The translations under genes and the position numbers were made by a program. A DNA stretch of 35,849 bases from Marinilactibacillus psychrotolerans. GTDB taxonomy: Bacteria > Bacillota > Bacilli > Lactobacillales > Carnobacteriaceae_A. Below are positions 16,607-25,382 of this stretch, piece after piece (the first letter of the stretch is position 1; each line of letters starts with the position of its first letter). The stretch is from contig NZ_FMZD01000024.1 in the NCBI RefSeq assembly GCF_900101525.1, positions 1-35,849 on the forward strand. Reading direction: 5' to 3'. Below the pieces are notes generated by a model. That model ran no database searches, was not told the origin of the DNA, and was given only the letters and a program-made list of their open reading frames with translations.

Positions 16607-17350
16607 TTATTCGTCTTCAAGCAAAGCCAGAAATTCTCTTGTGCGTGCTTCTTTCGGATTACTCAGCACTTTTTCAGCAGGTCCTTCTTCAAGAATATAG
16701 CCTTCATCCATAAATAAAGCTCTATTCGCTATACGTCTGGCAAAGTTCATTTCATGTGTGACAATAACCATAGTTTGCCCTTCTTTAGCTAGTTCTTCAA
16801 TCACTTTTAATACTTCTCGTACTAACTGTGGATCCAAAGCTGAAGTGGGTTCATCGAACAGTAAGATTTCTGGATGCATCATCAATGAACGAGCTATCGC
16901 TGCTCTTTGTTGTTGTCCTCCAGACAATGCATCTGGATACTTGTCCTTGTGTTCAATGAGACCTACTTTTTCGAGTATTTCATTTGCCTCTACAACCACT
17001 TCTTTTTTATCTCTTTTTTGTACAGTAATTGGCGCCTCAATAATATTCTCTATCAATGTTTTATGTGGAAAAAGATTAAAACTTTGAAACACCATACCAG
17101 AATACTGACGAATTTCTTTTACATCTTCTTTAGTTACTTTCTGCTTCCCGAATTCAACTCGTTTGTTTCCAATTTTCAGCGTACCTGCACTTGGTTCTTC
17201 TAATAAATTCAAGCACCTTAGTAAAGTTGTTTTTCCAGAGCCTGAAGCGCCAACTAAACAGACAACTTCACCTTTATTAACACTGAAATTGATAGATTCT
17301 AAAACGACTTGATCTCCAAATTTCTTTTTCAAGTTTTCTACTGTAATCAT
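16607..17350 (-). CDS. tcyC: Polar amino acid ABC transporter ATPase, cystine-importer-like
   Basis: ATP-hydrolysing subunit of a three-gene importer. The 247-residue protein has Walker A (GASGSGKTTLL, about residues 33-43), a GMVFQSFNLFPH Q-loop, signature LSGGQQQRAAIARSL, Walker B ILLFDEPTSALD and the switch histidine in IVTHEMNFA. This is the GlnQ/HisP class. Length equals Bacillus TcyC (247), and the permease and receptor lengths also fit TcyB/TcyA, but glutamine, histidine and other amino acid importers look alike, so the substrate call rests mainly on the neighbouring Cys-type T-box. It is the last gene of the operon, 15 bases after the permease. Confidence 0.8.
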   Translation of the reverse strand: MITVENLKKKFGDQVVLESINFSVNKGEVVCLVGASGSGKTTLLRCLNLLEEPSAGTLKIGNKRVEFGKQKVTKEDVKEIRQYSGMVFQSFNLFPHKTLIENIIEAPITVQKRDKKEVVVEANEILEKVGLIEHKDKYPDALSGGQQQRAAIARSLMMHPEILLFDEPTSALDPQLVREVLKVIEELAKEGQTMVIVTHEMNFARRIANRALFMDEGYILEEGPAEKVLSNPKEARTREFLALLEDE

Positions 17351-17365
17351 AGTCAGGATGCTCCT

Positions 17366-18067
17366 TTACCCTTTTGCTAAATAGCGGTTATAACGTATTT
17401 CCAATCTACTTTGAATTGCACCAATCACAATACTAACTAGCCAATAAATGATAGCAACTGTTATATACATTGTCATACTATCATACGTTCTTCCTGCTAT
17501 TAGTCGACCGCTATAAAGTAATTCTTGTACGGTAATAACAGAAGCAAGTGAGGTTCCTTTTAGCACATCCATAAAGATATTAAAAGTAGGCGGAACAGCA
17601 ATACGTGTTGCCTGAGGAATGACGATTCTTCTTAATGTTTGAAAGTAACTCATTTGAAGCGTTTCAGCTGCTTCCCACTGTCCTTTAGGCACAGATGATA
17701 TCGCAGAACGCACAACTTCAGCAAGGTAGGCAGCAAAGTTGAAACTTACTCCCACAATTGCTGCAACGATAGAGCTTTCAAATTCTATCCCTATTACTGG
17801 AAGTCCATAATAAAGAATAAATACAAATACAAGTAAAGGTGTACCACGCATAAAGGATATATAAAATTTAGCTGGTAGTCTAAAAATGGCTAGCTTAGAC
17901 ATGCGTGCAATTCCAACTATAATCCCTATTATAAGCGCAAAAACCATACTAAATCCCGCTATAATCAAAGTCACACGTAAGCCTTCCAGTAAAAACGGCA
18001 GCGATTCAATTGCAAGATCAAAATCATATAAATATTCCCATTTTATTTCAGAAAAAAAATCAAACAT
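17366..18067 (-). CDS. tcyB: Polar amino acid ABC transporter permease, cystine-importer-like
   Basis: A 233-residue membrane subunit of the HisMQ/GlnP type with about five membrane helices. LEGLRVTLIIAGFSMVFALI and FRLPAKFYISFMRGTPLLVF are characteristic of the family's N-terminal part, and the EAA loop (GQWEAAETLQMSYFQTLRRIVIP) contacts the ATPase. It lies between the receptor and ATPase genes of one operon. Only one permease gene is present, so it should act as a homodimer. Substrate assignment is tentative, as for the ATPase. Confidence 0.8.
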   Translation of the reverse strand: MFDFFSEIKWEYLYDFDLAIESLPFLLEGLRVTLIIAGFSMVFALIIGIIVGIARMSKLAIFRLPAKFYISFMRGTPLLVFVFILYYGLPVIGIEFESSIVAAIVGVSFNFAAYLAEVVRSAISSVPKGQWEAAETLQMSYFQTLRRIVIPQATRIAVPPTFNIFMDVLKGTSLASVITVQELLYSGRLIAGRTYDSMTMYITVAIIYWLVSIVIGAIQSRLEIRYNRYLAKG

Positions 18068-18103
18068 ATGAAACTCCTTTCTTACTTTTTTATACTAGAA
18101 AAG

Positions 18104-18140
18104 AACATACAAGAGGCTTATGATCGACTTCTTGTATGTT
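18104..18140 (-). promoter_or_regulatory. Intercistronic hairpin after the amino-acid receptor gene
   Basis: An 11-base-pair stem (AACATACAAGA with TCTTGTATGTT, extendable by two pairs) lies 20 bases after the receptor stop and before the permease gene, followed on the minus strand by CTTTTCTAG. It probably lowers read-through or protects the upstream message, giving more receptor than permease. Confidence 0.5.
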
Positions 18141-18159
18141 ACGATATGGTCTATTTAAC

Positions 18160-19029
18160 TTATTCTGCTTCTAAACTGACAACTTCAGATTGATCAACTG
18201 GCTGAGTTGAGTCTGCACCTAAAAATTCTTCAGATAATTCTGAAACTCTTCCTTCATCTTTCAAAGTGGCTAATGCTTCACTTAGCTTATCACGTAATTC
18301 CGTATTGCCTTTTAATACTGCTAAGGCACTTTCTGAAGAATGATATTTTACATCTTCATCTACCATTAAGCCATCATCACCAAACTCTTCTACATTTCTT
18401 TGTAAGACTAAACGGTCATTCAGATAAGCATCTTGATTTCCGTTAAGAATATCTCTGAGAATGGTATCTACTCCAGCATCATATGCTGTTGTTTCTCCCC
18501 CAATATTTTCTGCAAAGGTAGCATAGTTACTGGTTAGAGAACCCAATCCTATTTTTGCACCTTTTAGATCATAAGCAGATTCGAACTTCCCATCATCTTC
18601 TGTACGAATAATGGCTGAACCATAAGAGTATTTATGAGAATCTACAAAATCAAAAATTTCTTTCCGCTCTTCAGTAATTGCAAAATCATTTGCAGCTACA
18701 TCAATTTGTCCATTACGTAGCGCTGGAAGTAATCCATCGAATTGCATCGTTTCAAATTCTACTTCTACTCCTAACTCTTCTCCAAGTTCACGCACTAATT
18801 CTACCTCAAACCCTGTTAATTCATTTTCTTCATTTAAGAAAGTAATCGGTGCATACGTTCCAGATGTTCCTACAGTCAAAACGCCTTCTTCTTCAACGGA
18901 AGACCAAGATGCATCTTCTTTTGTGTCTTCTGATACTTTTTCTGTTTCTTTATTATCACTTGTTGTACATGCTGTTAATAATAATCCCACTGTTAATAAT
19001 GAAGTTAATCCTAATTTTTTATTAATCAT
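18160..19029 (-). CDS. tcyA: Polar amino acid-binding lipoprotein, cystine-binding-like
   Basis: Extracellular receptor of the three-gene importer, 289 residues. The signal peptide ends in a LLLTAC lipobox with Cys21. The mature part is a family-3 solute-binding protein: GVLTVGTSGTYAPITFLNEE, LTGFEVELVRELGEELGVEV, MQFDGLLPALRNGQIDVAA, and ITEERKEIFDFVDSHKYS. The VGTSGTYAPITF and LTGFEVEL stretches resemble cystine receptors (TcyA/FliY), although glutamine and arginine receptors share much of this. AAGGAG precedes the ATG. A 17-base-spaced promoter lies upstream; I found no T-box in its leader. Confidence 0.8.
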   Translation of the reverse strand: MINKKLGLTSLLTVGLLLTACTTSDNKETEKVSEDTKEDASWSSVEEEGVLTVGTSGTYAPITFLNEENELTGFEVELVRELGEELGVEVEFETMQFDGLLPALRNGQIDVAANDFAITEERKEIFDFVDSHKYSYGSAIIRTEDDGKFESAYDLKGAKIGLGSLTSNYATFAENIGGETTAYDAGVDTILRDILNGNQDAYLNDRLVLQRNVEEFGDDGLMVDEDVKYHSSESALAVLKGNTELRDKLSEALATLKDEGRVSELSEEFLGADSTQPVDQSEVVSLEAE

Positions 19030-19117
19030 TTTAAAATCTCCTTATGCATTTTCAAATATTTTTACACTAAAATACATTATTATGCTAAAATTATCGTGTT
19101 TTTTATACACAGGAGCT

Positions 19118-19146
19118 AATATATCATGATTCTTTGTTTATGTCAC
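19118..19146 (-). promoter_or_regulatory. Promoter of the amino-acid importer operon
   Basis: On the minus strand GTGACA (19141-19146) and TATATT (19118-19123) are 17 bases apart, leaving an untranslated leader of about 80 bases. A small GTGT..ACAC hairpin is present in the leader, but no T-box or other recognised riboswitch. Confidence 0.6.
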
Positions 19147-19226
19147 GCACTTTATCTTACTTTTTGTTAGTTTTAATTGATTTTTGACTATTCTGCTTAC
19201 TATTATTTACCTATCCACCTTCTTTT

Positions 19227-20894
19227 TTACCTCTCTCTTAGTTCATATATTCCTGCTTCATAAGCTTTCAAGTTTAAACTAACTGTTGATTGTTCTTTTT
19301 CAGAATAGTTAGATAGCAATTTTTCACCTAGTTTAAATCCACTTGGCAAATTAACTATTGTTTCTAATGCAAATAAATTCGCTACTATCAAAAATTGTTT
19401 ATTCTGATATTTTCTTATATAAGCAAAAACTTGGGGATGCTCTTCTTCTAATAATACATAGGAGCCATAAATAAACGTTTCTTCTTTTCTTCTTAGTTGA
19501 ATCATCGTACGGTAATAATGATAGATAGAGTCTGAATCTTTCATTGACTCCTCAACATTTATTTTTCTATAATTTGGATTTACTTTTATCCAAGGTTCGT
19601 TATCTGAAAACCCTGCATAGCTGGTGCTATCCCATTGCATTGGTGTACGTGAATTATCACGACCACTAGACCAGATGTAAGTCATGACTTCTTCATGAGC
19701 TTTACCTTTAGCCAACTCACTTTGATAATAATTTCTTGATGCAACATCGCGGTAGTCATTTATATTTTCATACTTTACATTCGTCATCCCAATTTCTTGC
19801 CCTTGATAAATAAAAGGAGTCCCTTGCATAAAGAAATAGATTGTTGCCAAGGCTTTGGCAGATTTCTTACGGTAAGAAGTATCATTTCCCCATACCGAAA
19901 CCACTCTTGCTAAATCATGGTTCTCAATAAATAAAGCATTCCACCCTTTTGCATCCAATGCATTCTGCCATCGGGACAAAGTGGTTTTCAGGCGTCTTAA
20001 ATCTAACCCCGTTCCTTTGGATCCCCATAGGTCAACATGCTCAAATTGAAAAATCATATTGAAATACCCTGTATCTTCATTAGCCCAATTCTCCGCATCT
20101 TCAACTGTCACCCCATTTGCTTCTCCAACTGTCAGCGCATCAAACTTCTTAATTGTATTTTCTACAAATTCATTTAGAAATAAATCAATTCCTTTCTGAT
20201 TGAGATGACCATCAAACGATTCTACAAATGCTTCGCCTTTTGGATTAGGTAAATCAGGTAAGCCCTCTTTCTTTTTAATATGCGAAATTGCATCAATCCT
20301 AAAACCGTCGATTCCTTTATCCAGCCACCAGTTGACCATATCATAAAGTTTGTTTCTAACTTCTTTGTTCTCCCAATTTAAATCTGGTTGTTTTTTAGAA
20401 AAAATATGCAAATAATATTCCTTTGTATCTGAATCGTATTCCCAGGCAGAACCGCCGAATATAGAGGCCCAGTTGTTAGGAGGAATCCCCTTATCAGCTC
20501 CTTCTTTCCAGATATAAAAATCTCTATACGTATTATCCTTAGAAGATTTGGACTCAATAAACCATTCATGTTCATCCGAGGTATGATTGATGACCAGATC
20601 CATAATCAACTTCATTCCCCGTTTATGAACAGCTGATAGTAATGCTTCAAAATCTTCCATAGTTCCAAAGTCAGACAAAATAGCTTTGTAGTCACTAATA
20701 TCATAGCCATTGTCATCGTTTGGAGATTGATAGATTGGGCAAACCCATATAATATCAATTCCGAGGTCTTGTAAATAATCTAACTTTTCGATAATTCCTT
20801 GTATATCTCCTATACCATCTCCATTAGAATCTTTAAAACTTCTTGGATAAATTTCATATGCAACGGCTTCTTTCCACCACTTTCGTTTCTCCAT
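19227..20894 (-). CDS. Alpha-glucosidase / oligo-1,6-glucosidase, GH13
   Basis: Cytoplasmic hydrolase for short alpha-glucosides. The 555-residue protein has the GH13 barrel start WWKEAVAYEIYPRSFKDSNG, region I DLVINHTSDEH, nucleophile Asp201 in GFRIDAISH, acid/base Glu258 in VGEANGV and Asp327 in IENHDLARV. The residue after the nucleophile is Ala, where strict oligo-1,6-glucosidases usually have Val, and ENHDLAR replaces the common NHDQPR, so the bond preference (alpha-1,4 or alpha-1,6) is uncertain. It follows the beta-galactosidase gene on the same strand, but a terminator separates them, so it is probably transcribed from its own weak promoter (TTCTAA-17-TATACT around 20930). Confidence 0.85.
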   Translation of the reverse strand: MEKRKWWKEAVAYEIYPRSFKDSNGDGIGDIQGIIEKLDYLQDLGIDIIWVCPIYQSPNDDNGYDISDYKAILSDFGTMEDFEALLSAVHKRGMKLIMDLVINHTSDEHEWFIESKSSKDNTYRDFYIWKEGADKGIPPNNWASIFGGSAWEYDSDTKEYYLHIFSKKQPDLNWENKEVRNKLYDMVNWWLDKGIDGFRIDAISHIKKKEGLPDLPNPKGEAFVESFDGHLNQKGIDLFLNEFVENTIKKFDALTVGEANGVTVEDAENWANEDTGYFNMIFQFEHVDLWGSKGTGLDLRRLKTTLSRWQNALDAKGWNALFIENHDLARVVSVWGNDTSYRKKSAKALATIYFFMQGTPFIYQGQEIGMTNVKYENINDYRDVASRNYYQSELAKGKAHEEVMTYIWSSGRDNSRTPMQWDSTSYAGFSDNEPWIKVNPNYRKINVEESMKDSDSIYHYYRTMIQLRRKEETFIYGSYVLLEEEHPQVFAYIRKYQNKQFLIVANLFALETIVNLPSGFKLGEKLLSNYSEKEQSTVSLNLKAYEAGIYELRER

Positions 20895-20992
20895 TTTTTT
20901 CTCCCCTTATCCAAACCAGATGTAAGTATATTCATTTAGGTTGATTATTAGAACCTATTACTTATCTATTTTACCTAATATTCTAGTGAATC

Positions 20993-21035
20993 AAAAACAA
21001 GGACACCTGACTGTTCCCAGATTATCCTTGTTTTT
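20993..21035 (-). terminator. Terminator after the beta-galactosidase gene
   Basis: An 11-base-pair stem (AAAAACAAGGA with TCCTTGTTTTT) encloses a 21-base loop that can form a short inner CTG..CAG pairing. It lies 56 bases beyond the GH42 stop and separates the gan-like operon from the GH13 gene. Confidence 0.6.
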
Positions 21036-21090
21036 TAGCTCTTTATCTTTTAGTTTATGAATCCTTATCTAATTTCAGCACACCTTTTTT

Positions 21091-23148
21091 TCATATTATT
21101 TTATCAACTACTTTTACTTCATATGGCTGTAAAGTTATTTCTCCAGTAACTTCTTCTCCAGTAAAACTATCTTGTGCTTTTTCTATTATGTTTACAATTT
21201 GTTTCTCCTCTGTGAAGTTCATGATAAAGACAATTGAAGTCTGATCAGCTTCTTCTCTTCCTTGAACGGAAACCCCTATATTATGCTCTACTTTCAGTAA
21301 AGGTTTTAAGTCTAAATCTTCAATCAACTGGTTATAAAAGTCTCGATTGAATGCTTCATTTGCTCTCGCACCAATATAATATGCTGTTCCTTTTTTATAT
21401 TCATTCGAGGTGACCGCAGCTGTTCCTGCATAAAAATCACTTGTATATCGAGCCAATATGTCTGCATTTTTCACTTCAATGACTGTAGCATAATCTTTCA
21501 CTGTATAGGTTTGATCAGCGTATACTATTTGATTTGAATCTCCAGGATAATACGTATCAGTTTCTAATGGCTCAATTCCAAATATTTCTTGTAATTCTTT
21601 TTTCCAACCACCTAAATAAGTTAAATCACGTTCATTCACTAATCCAGTAATATAACTAGACACTAATGTACCACCGTTGGCTACGAAATTATTCAAACGT
21701 TGAATGGTTTCTTCACTCATTAAATAAAGCATGGGTACAACTAGTAATCTATAGTCCTCAAATGTGTTTTCTTTAGTAATGACATCTACTGGGATATCCT
21801 TTTCCCAGAAAGCTTGATAATGTTTTTGTAACGTTTGTGGATAGTGCTTAGTTGTTAGCCCAAATCCTTGAGCGTCTTCCAAAGCCCAATCGCTTTCCCA
21901 ATCGTATAATAGTCCTACTTCAGATTTCCTTTGTGTTCCTACAATTTTAGCAGATAATTCATCCATCGTTGCACCTACTTGGCTAACTTCTTTAAAAACT
22001 CTATTTTCAGCTGAACCATCGTGGTCAACAACAGCTCCATGAAATTTTTCAGATGCTCCGCGTGATTTTCTCCATTGGAAATATAAATTACTGTCTGATC
22101 CATGAGCTAATATTTGCATCGAAGACAAGTAATGCATATTAGGTCGTTTAGGTTTGTTATATTGATGCCAGTTTACAAGACTTGGGGTTGATTCCATCAA
22201 TAACCAGGGTTTTTGTTTCATACTCTTGAAAGAGTCGTTTATAAACGCTACTTTAGATGCTAATTCATATGTCTCTTCATAATCATTGTGCCAAGCTGGA
22301 TACGCATCCCAGCTAATGACATCCACTTCTTTAGCGAACTTACTGTAATCTAATCCTCTAAACGGTATAAATTCAGGATTATCAGACATGAAGTTTGTCG
22401 TAATCGGAATATCTGGTGTAACTTCGCGTAAGGGTACAATCTCATTTTTGTAAAAATCAATCGTCTGATCCGTTACGAATCTTTTCCAGTCTAAATTCAT
22501 CCCATGTACTAAATTTTCTCCAATTGGAGAAGGGGATTCTATCTGATTCCAATCAGTAATGGTATGACTCCAGAACGGGCCCCACCATGCTTGATTTATT
22601 TTTTCTAAACTATTGTTATAACGTGTTTTCAGCCAGCCTCTAAAAGCTTCCTGACAAAGATCACAGTGGCATTCTCCACCAAATTCATTAGAAATATGCC
22701 ACACCAATAGTGCAGGATGGTTTTGGTATCTTTCAGCTAACTTATGATTAATTTCTTGTGTTTTGCTTCTGTAATATGGTGAAGTAAAACAGTGATTGTG
22801 CCGAGCTCCATAAAGCTGTTTTCTTCGTAGGCTATCAACTCTTAAAACTTCTGGATATTTTTTTGCCATCCAAGCGGGTCTTGCTCCACTAGGAGTAGCT
22901 AATATTACTTTCCCACCAATAGAGTTCATTCGATCAAACACCTGATCTAACCATTCGAAATCATAAACACCCTCTTTTGGTTCTAAACTTGCCCATGAAA
23001 ACATTCCGACAGATACCGTATTGACTCCAGACTTTTTCATTAGTTCGATGTCTTGTTCAAGTACTTCTGGATAATCTTTCCACTGTTCGGGATTATAGTC
23101 TCCTCCATGTAGTAATCTACGTTCATCTGTTACATATTCTTTAGTCAT
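21091..23148 (-). CDS. ganA: Beta-galactosidase, GH42
   Basis: Cytoplasmic enzyme that cleaves beta-galactosides taken up by the upstream ABC transporter. The 685-residue protein has the GH42 barrel (LLHGGDYNPEQWKDYPEVL at the start), acid/base Glu155 in HISNEFGGE, nucleophile Glu319 in WLLMESTPS, and a zinc site made of Cys120, Cys160, Cys162 and Cys165. A trimerisation domain (about 395-600) and a small C-terminal beta domain follow. Length is that of Bacillus GanA (687). The order lipoprotein, permease, permease, GH42 with a LacI regulator upstream copies the ganRSPQA arrangement, pointing to galacto-oligosaccharides from galactan as substrate. A secreted GanB-type galactanase is missing from the window. 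Confidence 0.9.
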   Translation of the reverse strand: MTKEYVTDERRLLHGGDYNPEQWKDYPEVLEQDIELMKKSGVNTVSVGMFSWASLEPKEGVYDFEWLDQVFDRMNSIGGKVILATPSGARPAWMAKKYPEVLRVDSLRRKQLYGARHNHCFTSPYYRSKTQEINHKLAERYQNHPALLVWHISNEFGGECHCDLCQEAFRGWLKTRYNNSLEKINQAWWGPFWSHTITDWNQIESPSPIGENLVHGMNLDWKRFVTDQTIDFYKNEIVPLREVTPDIPITTNFMSDNPEFIPFRGLDYSKFAKEVDVISWDAYPAWHNDYEETYELASKVAFINDSFKSMKQKPWLLMESTPSLVNWHQYNKPKRPNMHYLSSMQILAHGSDSNLYFQWRKSRGASEKFHGAVVDHDGSAENRVFKEVSQVGATMDELSAKIVGTQRKSEVGLLYDWESDWALEDAQGFGLTTKHYPQTLQKHYQAFWEKDIPVDVITKENTFEDYRLLVVPMLYLMSEETIQRLNNFVANGGTLVSSYITGLVNERDLTYLGGWKKELQEIFGIEPLETDTYYPGDSNQIVYADQTYTVKDYATVIEVKNADILARYTSDFYAGTAAVTSNEYKKGTAYYIGARANEAFNRDFYNQLIEDLDLKPLLKVEHNIGVSVQGREEADQTSIVFIMNFTEEKQIVNIIEKAQDSFTGEEVTGEITLQPYEVKVVDKII

Positions 23149-23191
23149 TCACTATTATCCTTTCTGAGCTAACCTATCATTATTTTGTATG

Positions 23192-24040
23192 TTACCCTTT
23201 GGTTCCACCTGATGTTAATCCTGAAACAAAGTGCTTTTGTAACAGTAAGAAAGCAATAGCCACAGGTATACTAATCAAAATCGCACCAGCTGCAAAGGTT
23301 GTATAACTCGCACCTTGTTTTTGATTTACTAAGTCATAAAGGCCCAAAGGCAGTGTGTACGTTTCTGGGGATCTTAAGATTGTTGAAGATAGAATAAAGT
23401 CTCCAAGTGGACCCGTAAAACTATTCATCGCTACCACTGCTAGCATTGGTCTAGCTAAGGGAAGCAATATTTGCCAAAAAATTCTAGTATTTCCTGCTCC
23501 ATCAATACGAGCACTTTCATCTAATTCAAATGGAATCGAATCAAAATACCCTTTCATTAAATACGTATTCATCGGAATCTGACCTCCTATATATAACATA
23601 ATGAGTAGCCAATGATTATTCATCATGCCTAGCATTTGAGCCAACACATATAGGGCGATCAGAGCAGAAAATTGTGGAATCATCTGTAGTAACAGAAACA
23701 GAATCAACCCATTTTTTCTTCCTTTAAATCTGAATCGGGAAAAAGCATACGCTGTAAAAGATACACAAATCAAGGTACCTAACATCGTGAACAAACTAAC
23801 CTTCATTGAATTTAAATACCAAGTAACATACTGTAAGCTTGACTCTCCTGCAAAGAGCCTTTTATAGTGAAATAACGTAGGATTATCTGGGATCATTTTT
23901 GTACTAACTAAGCTATTTCCAGGATTAAAGCTTGCACCGATCGTCCATAATAATGGGTAAATAATTATGACCATTACCGCTATTAATAATAGATAGGAGA
24001 ATAGGAGTCGGGTCCGATTACTTTTTTTTGAAGCTATCAT
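23192..24040 (-). CDS. ganQ: Galacto-oligosaccharide ABC transporter permease, MalG-like
   Basis: Second membrane subunit of the importer, 282 residues with about six helices. It starts with a basic segment and TRLLFSYLLLIAVMVIIIYP, and the cytoplasmic EAA loop reads ELDESARIDGAGNTRIFWQI, the MalG-class signature. Length matches GanQ (283). The gene begins 3 bases after the ganP-like stop and is followed 43 bases later by the GH42 gene. MalG-type permeases pair with MalF-type ones, as here. Confidence 0.87.
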   Translation of the reverse strand: MIASKKSNRTRLLFSYLLLIAVMVIIIYPLLWTIGASFNPGNSLVSTKMIPDNPTLFHYKRLFAGESSLQYVTWYLNSMKVSLFTMLGTLICVSFTAYAFSRFRFKGRKNGLILFLLLQMIPQFSALIALYVLAQMLGMMNNHWLLIMLYIGGQIPMNTYLMKGYFDSIPFELDESARIDGAGNTRIFWQILLPLARPMLAVVAMNSFTGPLGDFILSSTILRSPETYTLPLGLYDLVNQKQGASYTTFAAGAILISIPVAIAFLLLQKHFVSGLTSGGTKG

Positions 24041-24043
24041 TTA

Positions 24044-25300
24044 CTAATTCACTCCTTTAAATGATTTTGTTCTTCTAAACTGCCATAATGCAATAGTGAT
24101 GACAAATATAGATAGTAGTATCGTTAATGCCGCAGCTAACGCATACTGACTTGAAGTCATCGTTAACGAATAGATCCATGAAACTAAGATGTCCGTTCCA
24201 CCAGCATTTGACCCAGCAACCGCTGGTCCACCACCATTAAACAGATAGATAATGTTAAAGTTATTAAAGTTAAATGTATACTGTGTGATAATGATTGGAG
24301 ATATGGAGATAAAAATCAATGGTAACGTGATGTTTTTGAATTTTTGAATAGCAGATGCGCCATCAATAATTGCGGCTTCATATAAATCATCTGGAATCGA
24401 TTGTAATACTCCAGTAGTCACAATGAATACATAAGGGAAACCTAACCATCCTTGAATTAAAATCAATGCTACCCTAGTCCAAAACGGATTTGTTAACCAC
24501 GGAATTGAATCGATACCAAGTGCAGATAAGATTTCAAGATTAATCGCCCCAAACGTTTCATTAAATAGTCCCGCAAATATTAGAATGGTAACAAACCCCG
24601 GAACTGCCCACGGCAAAACTAGTATTGTACGAATCAGTTTTTTAAATCTAAGATCTTTTTGATTCACCACAACCGCTAAGAAAATCCCAATACTCACTTG
24701 GAGTGTTGTAGCAACTAACGTCCAAATGATGGTCCAACTTAATACATCAATAAAGGTCGTTCGCCAAATATCTACTGTAAATATTTGAACAAACGTATCA
24801 AAACCTACCCAGCTAAATAAATTCGCTGGAGGTGAATTGTACAAATTATAGTTTGTAAATGCTAAAGAAAAACTAAATAGAATTGGAAAAATAACAGAAA
24901 AAATCAATAGTAATAAGGCTGGTCCACTAACTAAGTAAGGATACCCTTGTTCAATCAAATTAAAATATTGCTCTTTTAATGAGTACAAAGGTAACTTCTC
25001 ATCTCGTCTCTGCCCTGTCTTATATGCATCTCTTAGATTAAAATAGTAAACGCCAATCCCTAAAGCTACTACTATAATGGCAAGAATTCCCTGAGCTAAT
25101 AAAAATACAGAATTATCTCTTGGTACTTCTGTTCCTAAAGTAACCATTCCCCATAAGCCAATATTCAATAAGTCTGCAAAAATAAATCCATATGCTAAAG
25201 CTAAAATAATAAGACAAATCCCTTTAAGCCATTGCTTATTATAGAGCTGTCCCATTCCTGGTATGATTGAAAGCAATACTGCCTTTTTTTTATGCTGCAT
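24044..25300 (-). CDS. ganP: Galacto-oligosaccharide ABC transporter permease, MalF-like
   Basis: First membrane subunit of the importer. At 418 residues it has the same length as Bacillus GanP, and like it carries an extra N-terminal part (about residues 1-110) with LLSIIPGMGQLYNKQWLKG and two to three helices before the standard MalF-type core, which begins with PYLVSGPALLLLIFSVIFPI. The EAA loop is DLYEAAIIDGASAIQKFKNI. The NxxNFNxxYLFNGGGP stretch near residue 350 is typical of the family. No ATPase gene lies in the operon, so a shared MsmX/MalK-type ATPase encoded elsewhere must serve it. Confidence 0.87.
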   Translation of the reverse strand: MQHKKKAVLLSIIPGMGQLYNKQWLKGICLIILALAYGFIFADLLNIGLWGMVTLGTEVPRDNSVFLLAQGILAIIVVALGIGVYYFNLRDAYKTGQRRDEKLPLYSLKEQYFNLIEQGYPYLVSGPALLLLIFSVIFPILFSFSLAFTNYNLYNSPPANLFSWVGFDTFVQIFTVDIWRTTFIDVLSWTIIWTLVATTLQVSIGIFLAVVVNQKDLRFKKLIRTILVLPWAVPGFVTILIFAGLFNETFGAINLEILSALGIDSIPWLTNPFWTRVALILIQGWLGFPYVFIVTTGVLQSIPDDLYEAAIIDGASAIQKFKNITLPLIFISISPIIITQYTFNFNNFNIIYLFNGGGPAVAGSNAGGTDILVSWIYSLTMTSSQYALAAALTILLSIFVITIALWQFRRTKSFKGVN

Positions 25301-25328
25301 AACTACTATTTTCCTTTCTTACCAATTA

Positions 25329-25360
25329 ACGAAGGTATCTCTTGCAAGAGACACCTTCGT
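25329..25360 (-). promoter_or_regulatory. Intercistronic hairpin between receptor and permease genes
   Basis: A 32-base near-palindrome (ACGAAGGT-n-TCTCTTG/CAAGAGA-n-ACCTTCGT, one mismatch) lies 22 bases after the receptor stop. It lacks a T run on the minus strand (TAATTGG follows), so it is more likely a message-stabilising element or partial attenuator than a full terminator. Confidence 0.55.
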
Positions 25361-25382
25361 TTCAGTTTGGTATGATTATTTT

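Noticed and set aside
16758-17203. Overlapping plus-strand ORFs of 98 and 109 codons
   Set aside because: They are antisense shadows of the amino acid ATPase gene, which has all its motifs intact.
19030-19226. A second T-box or SAM-type riboswitch before the cystine-type importer
   Set aside because: I looked for the GGTGG-ACCG box and terminator in the leader and found only a promoter and a small hairpin.
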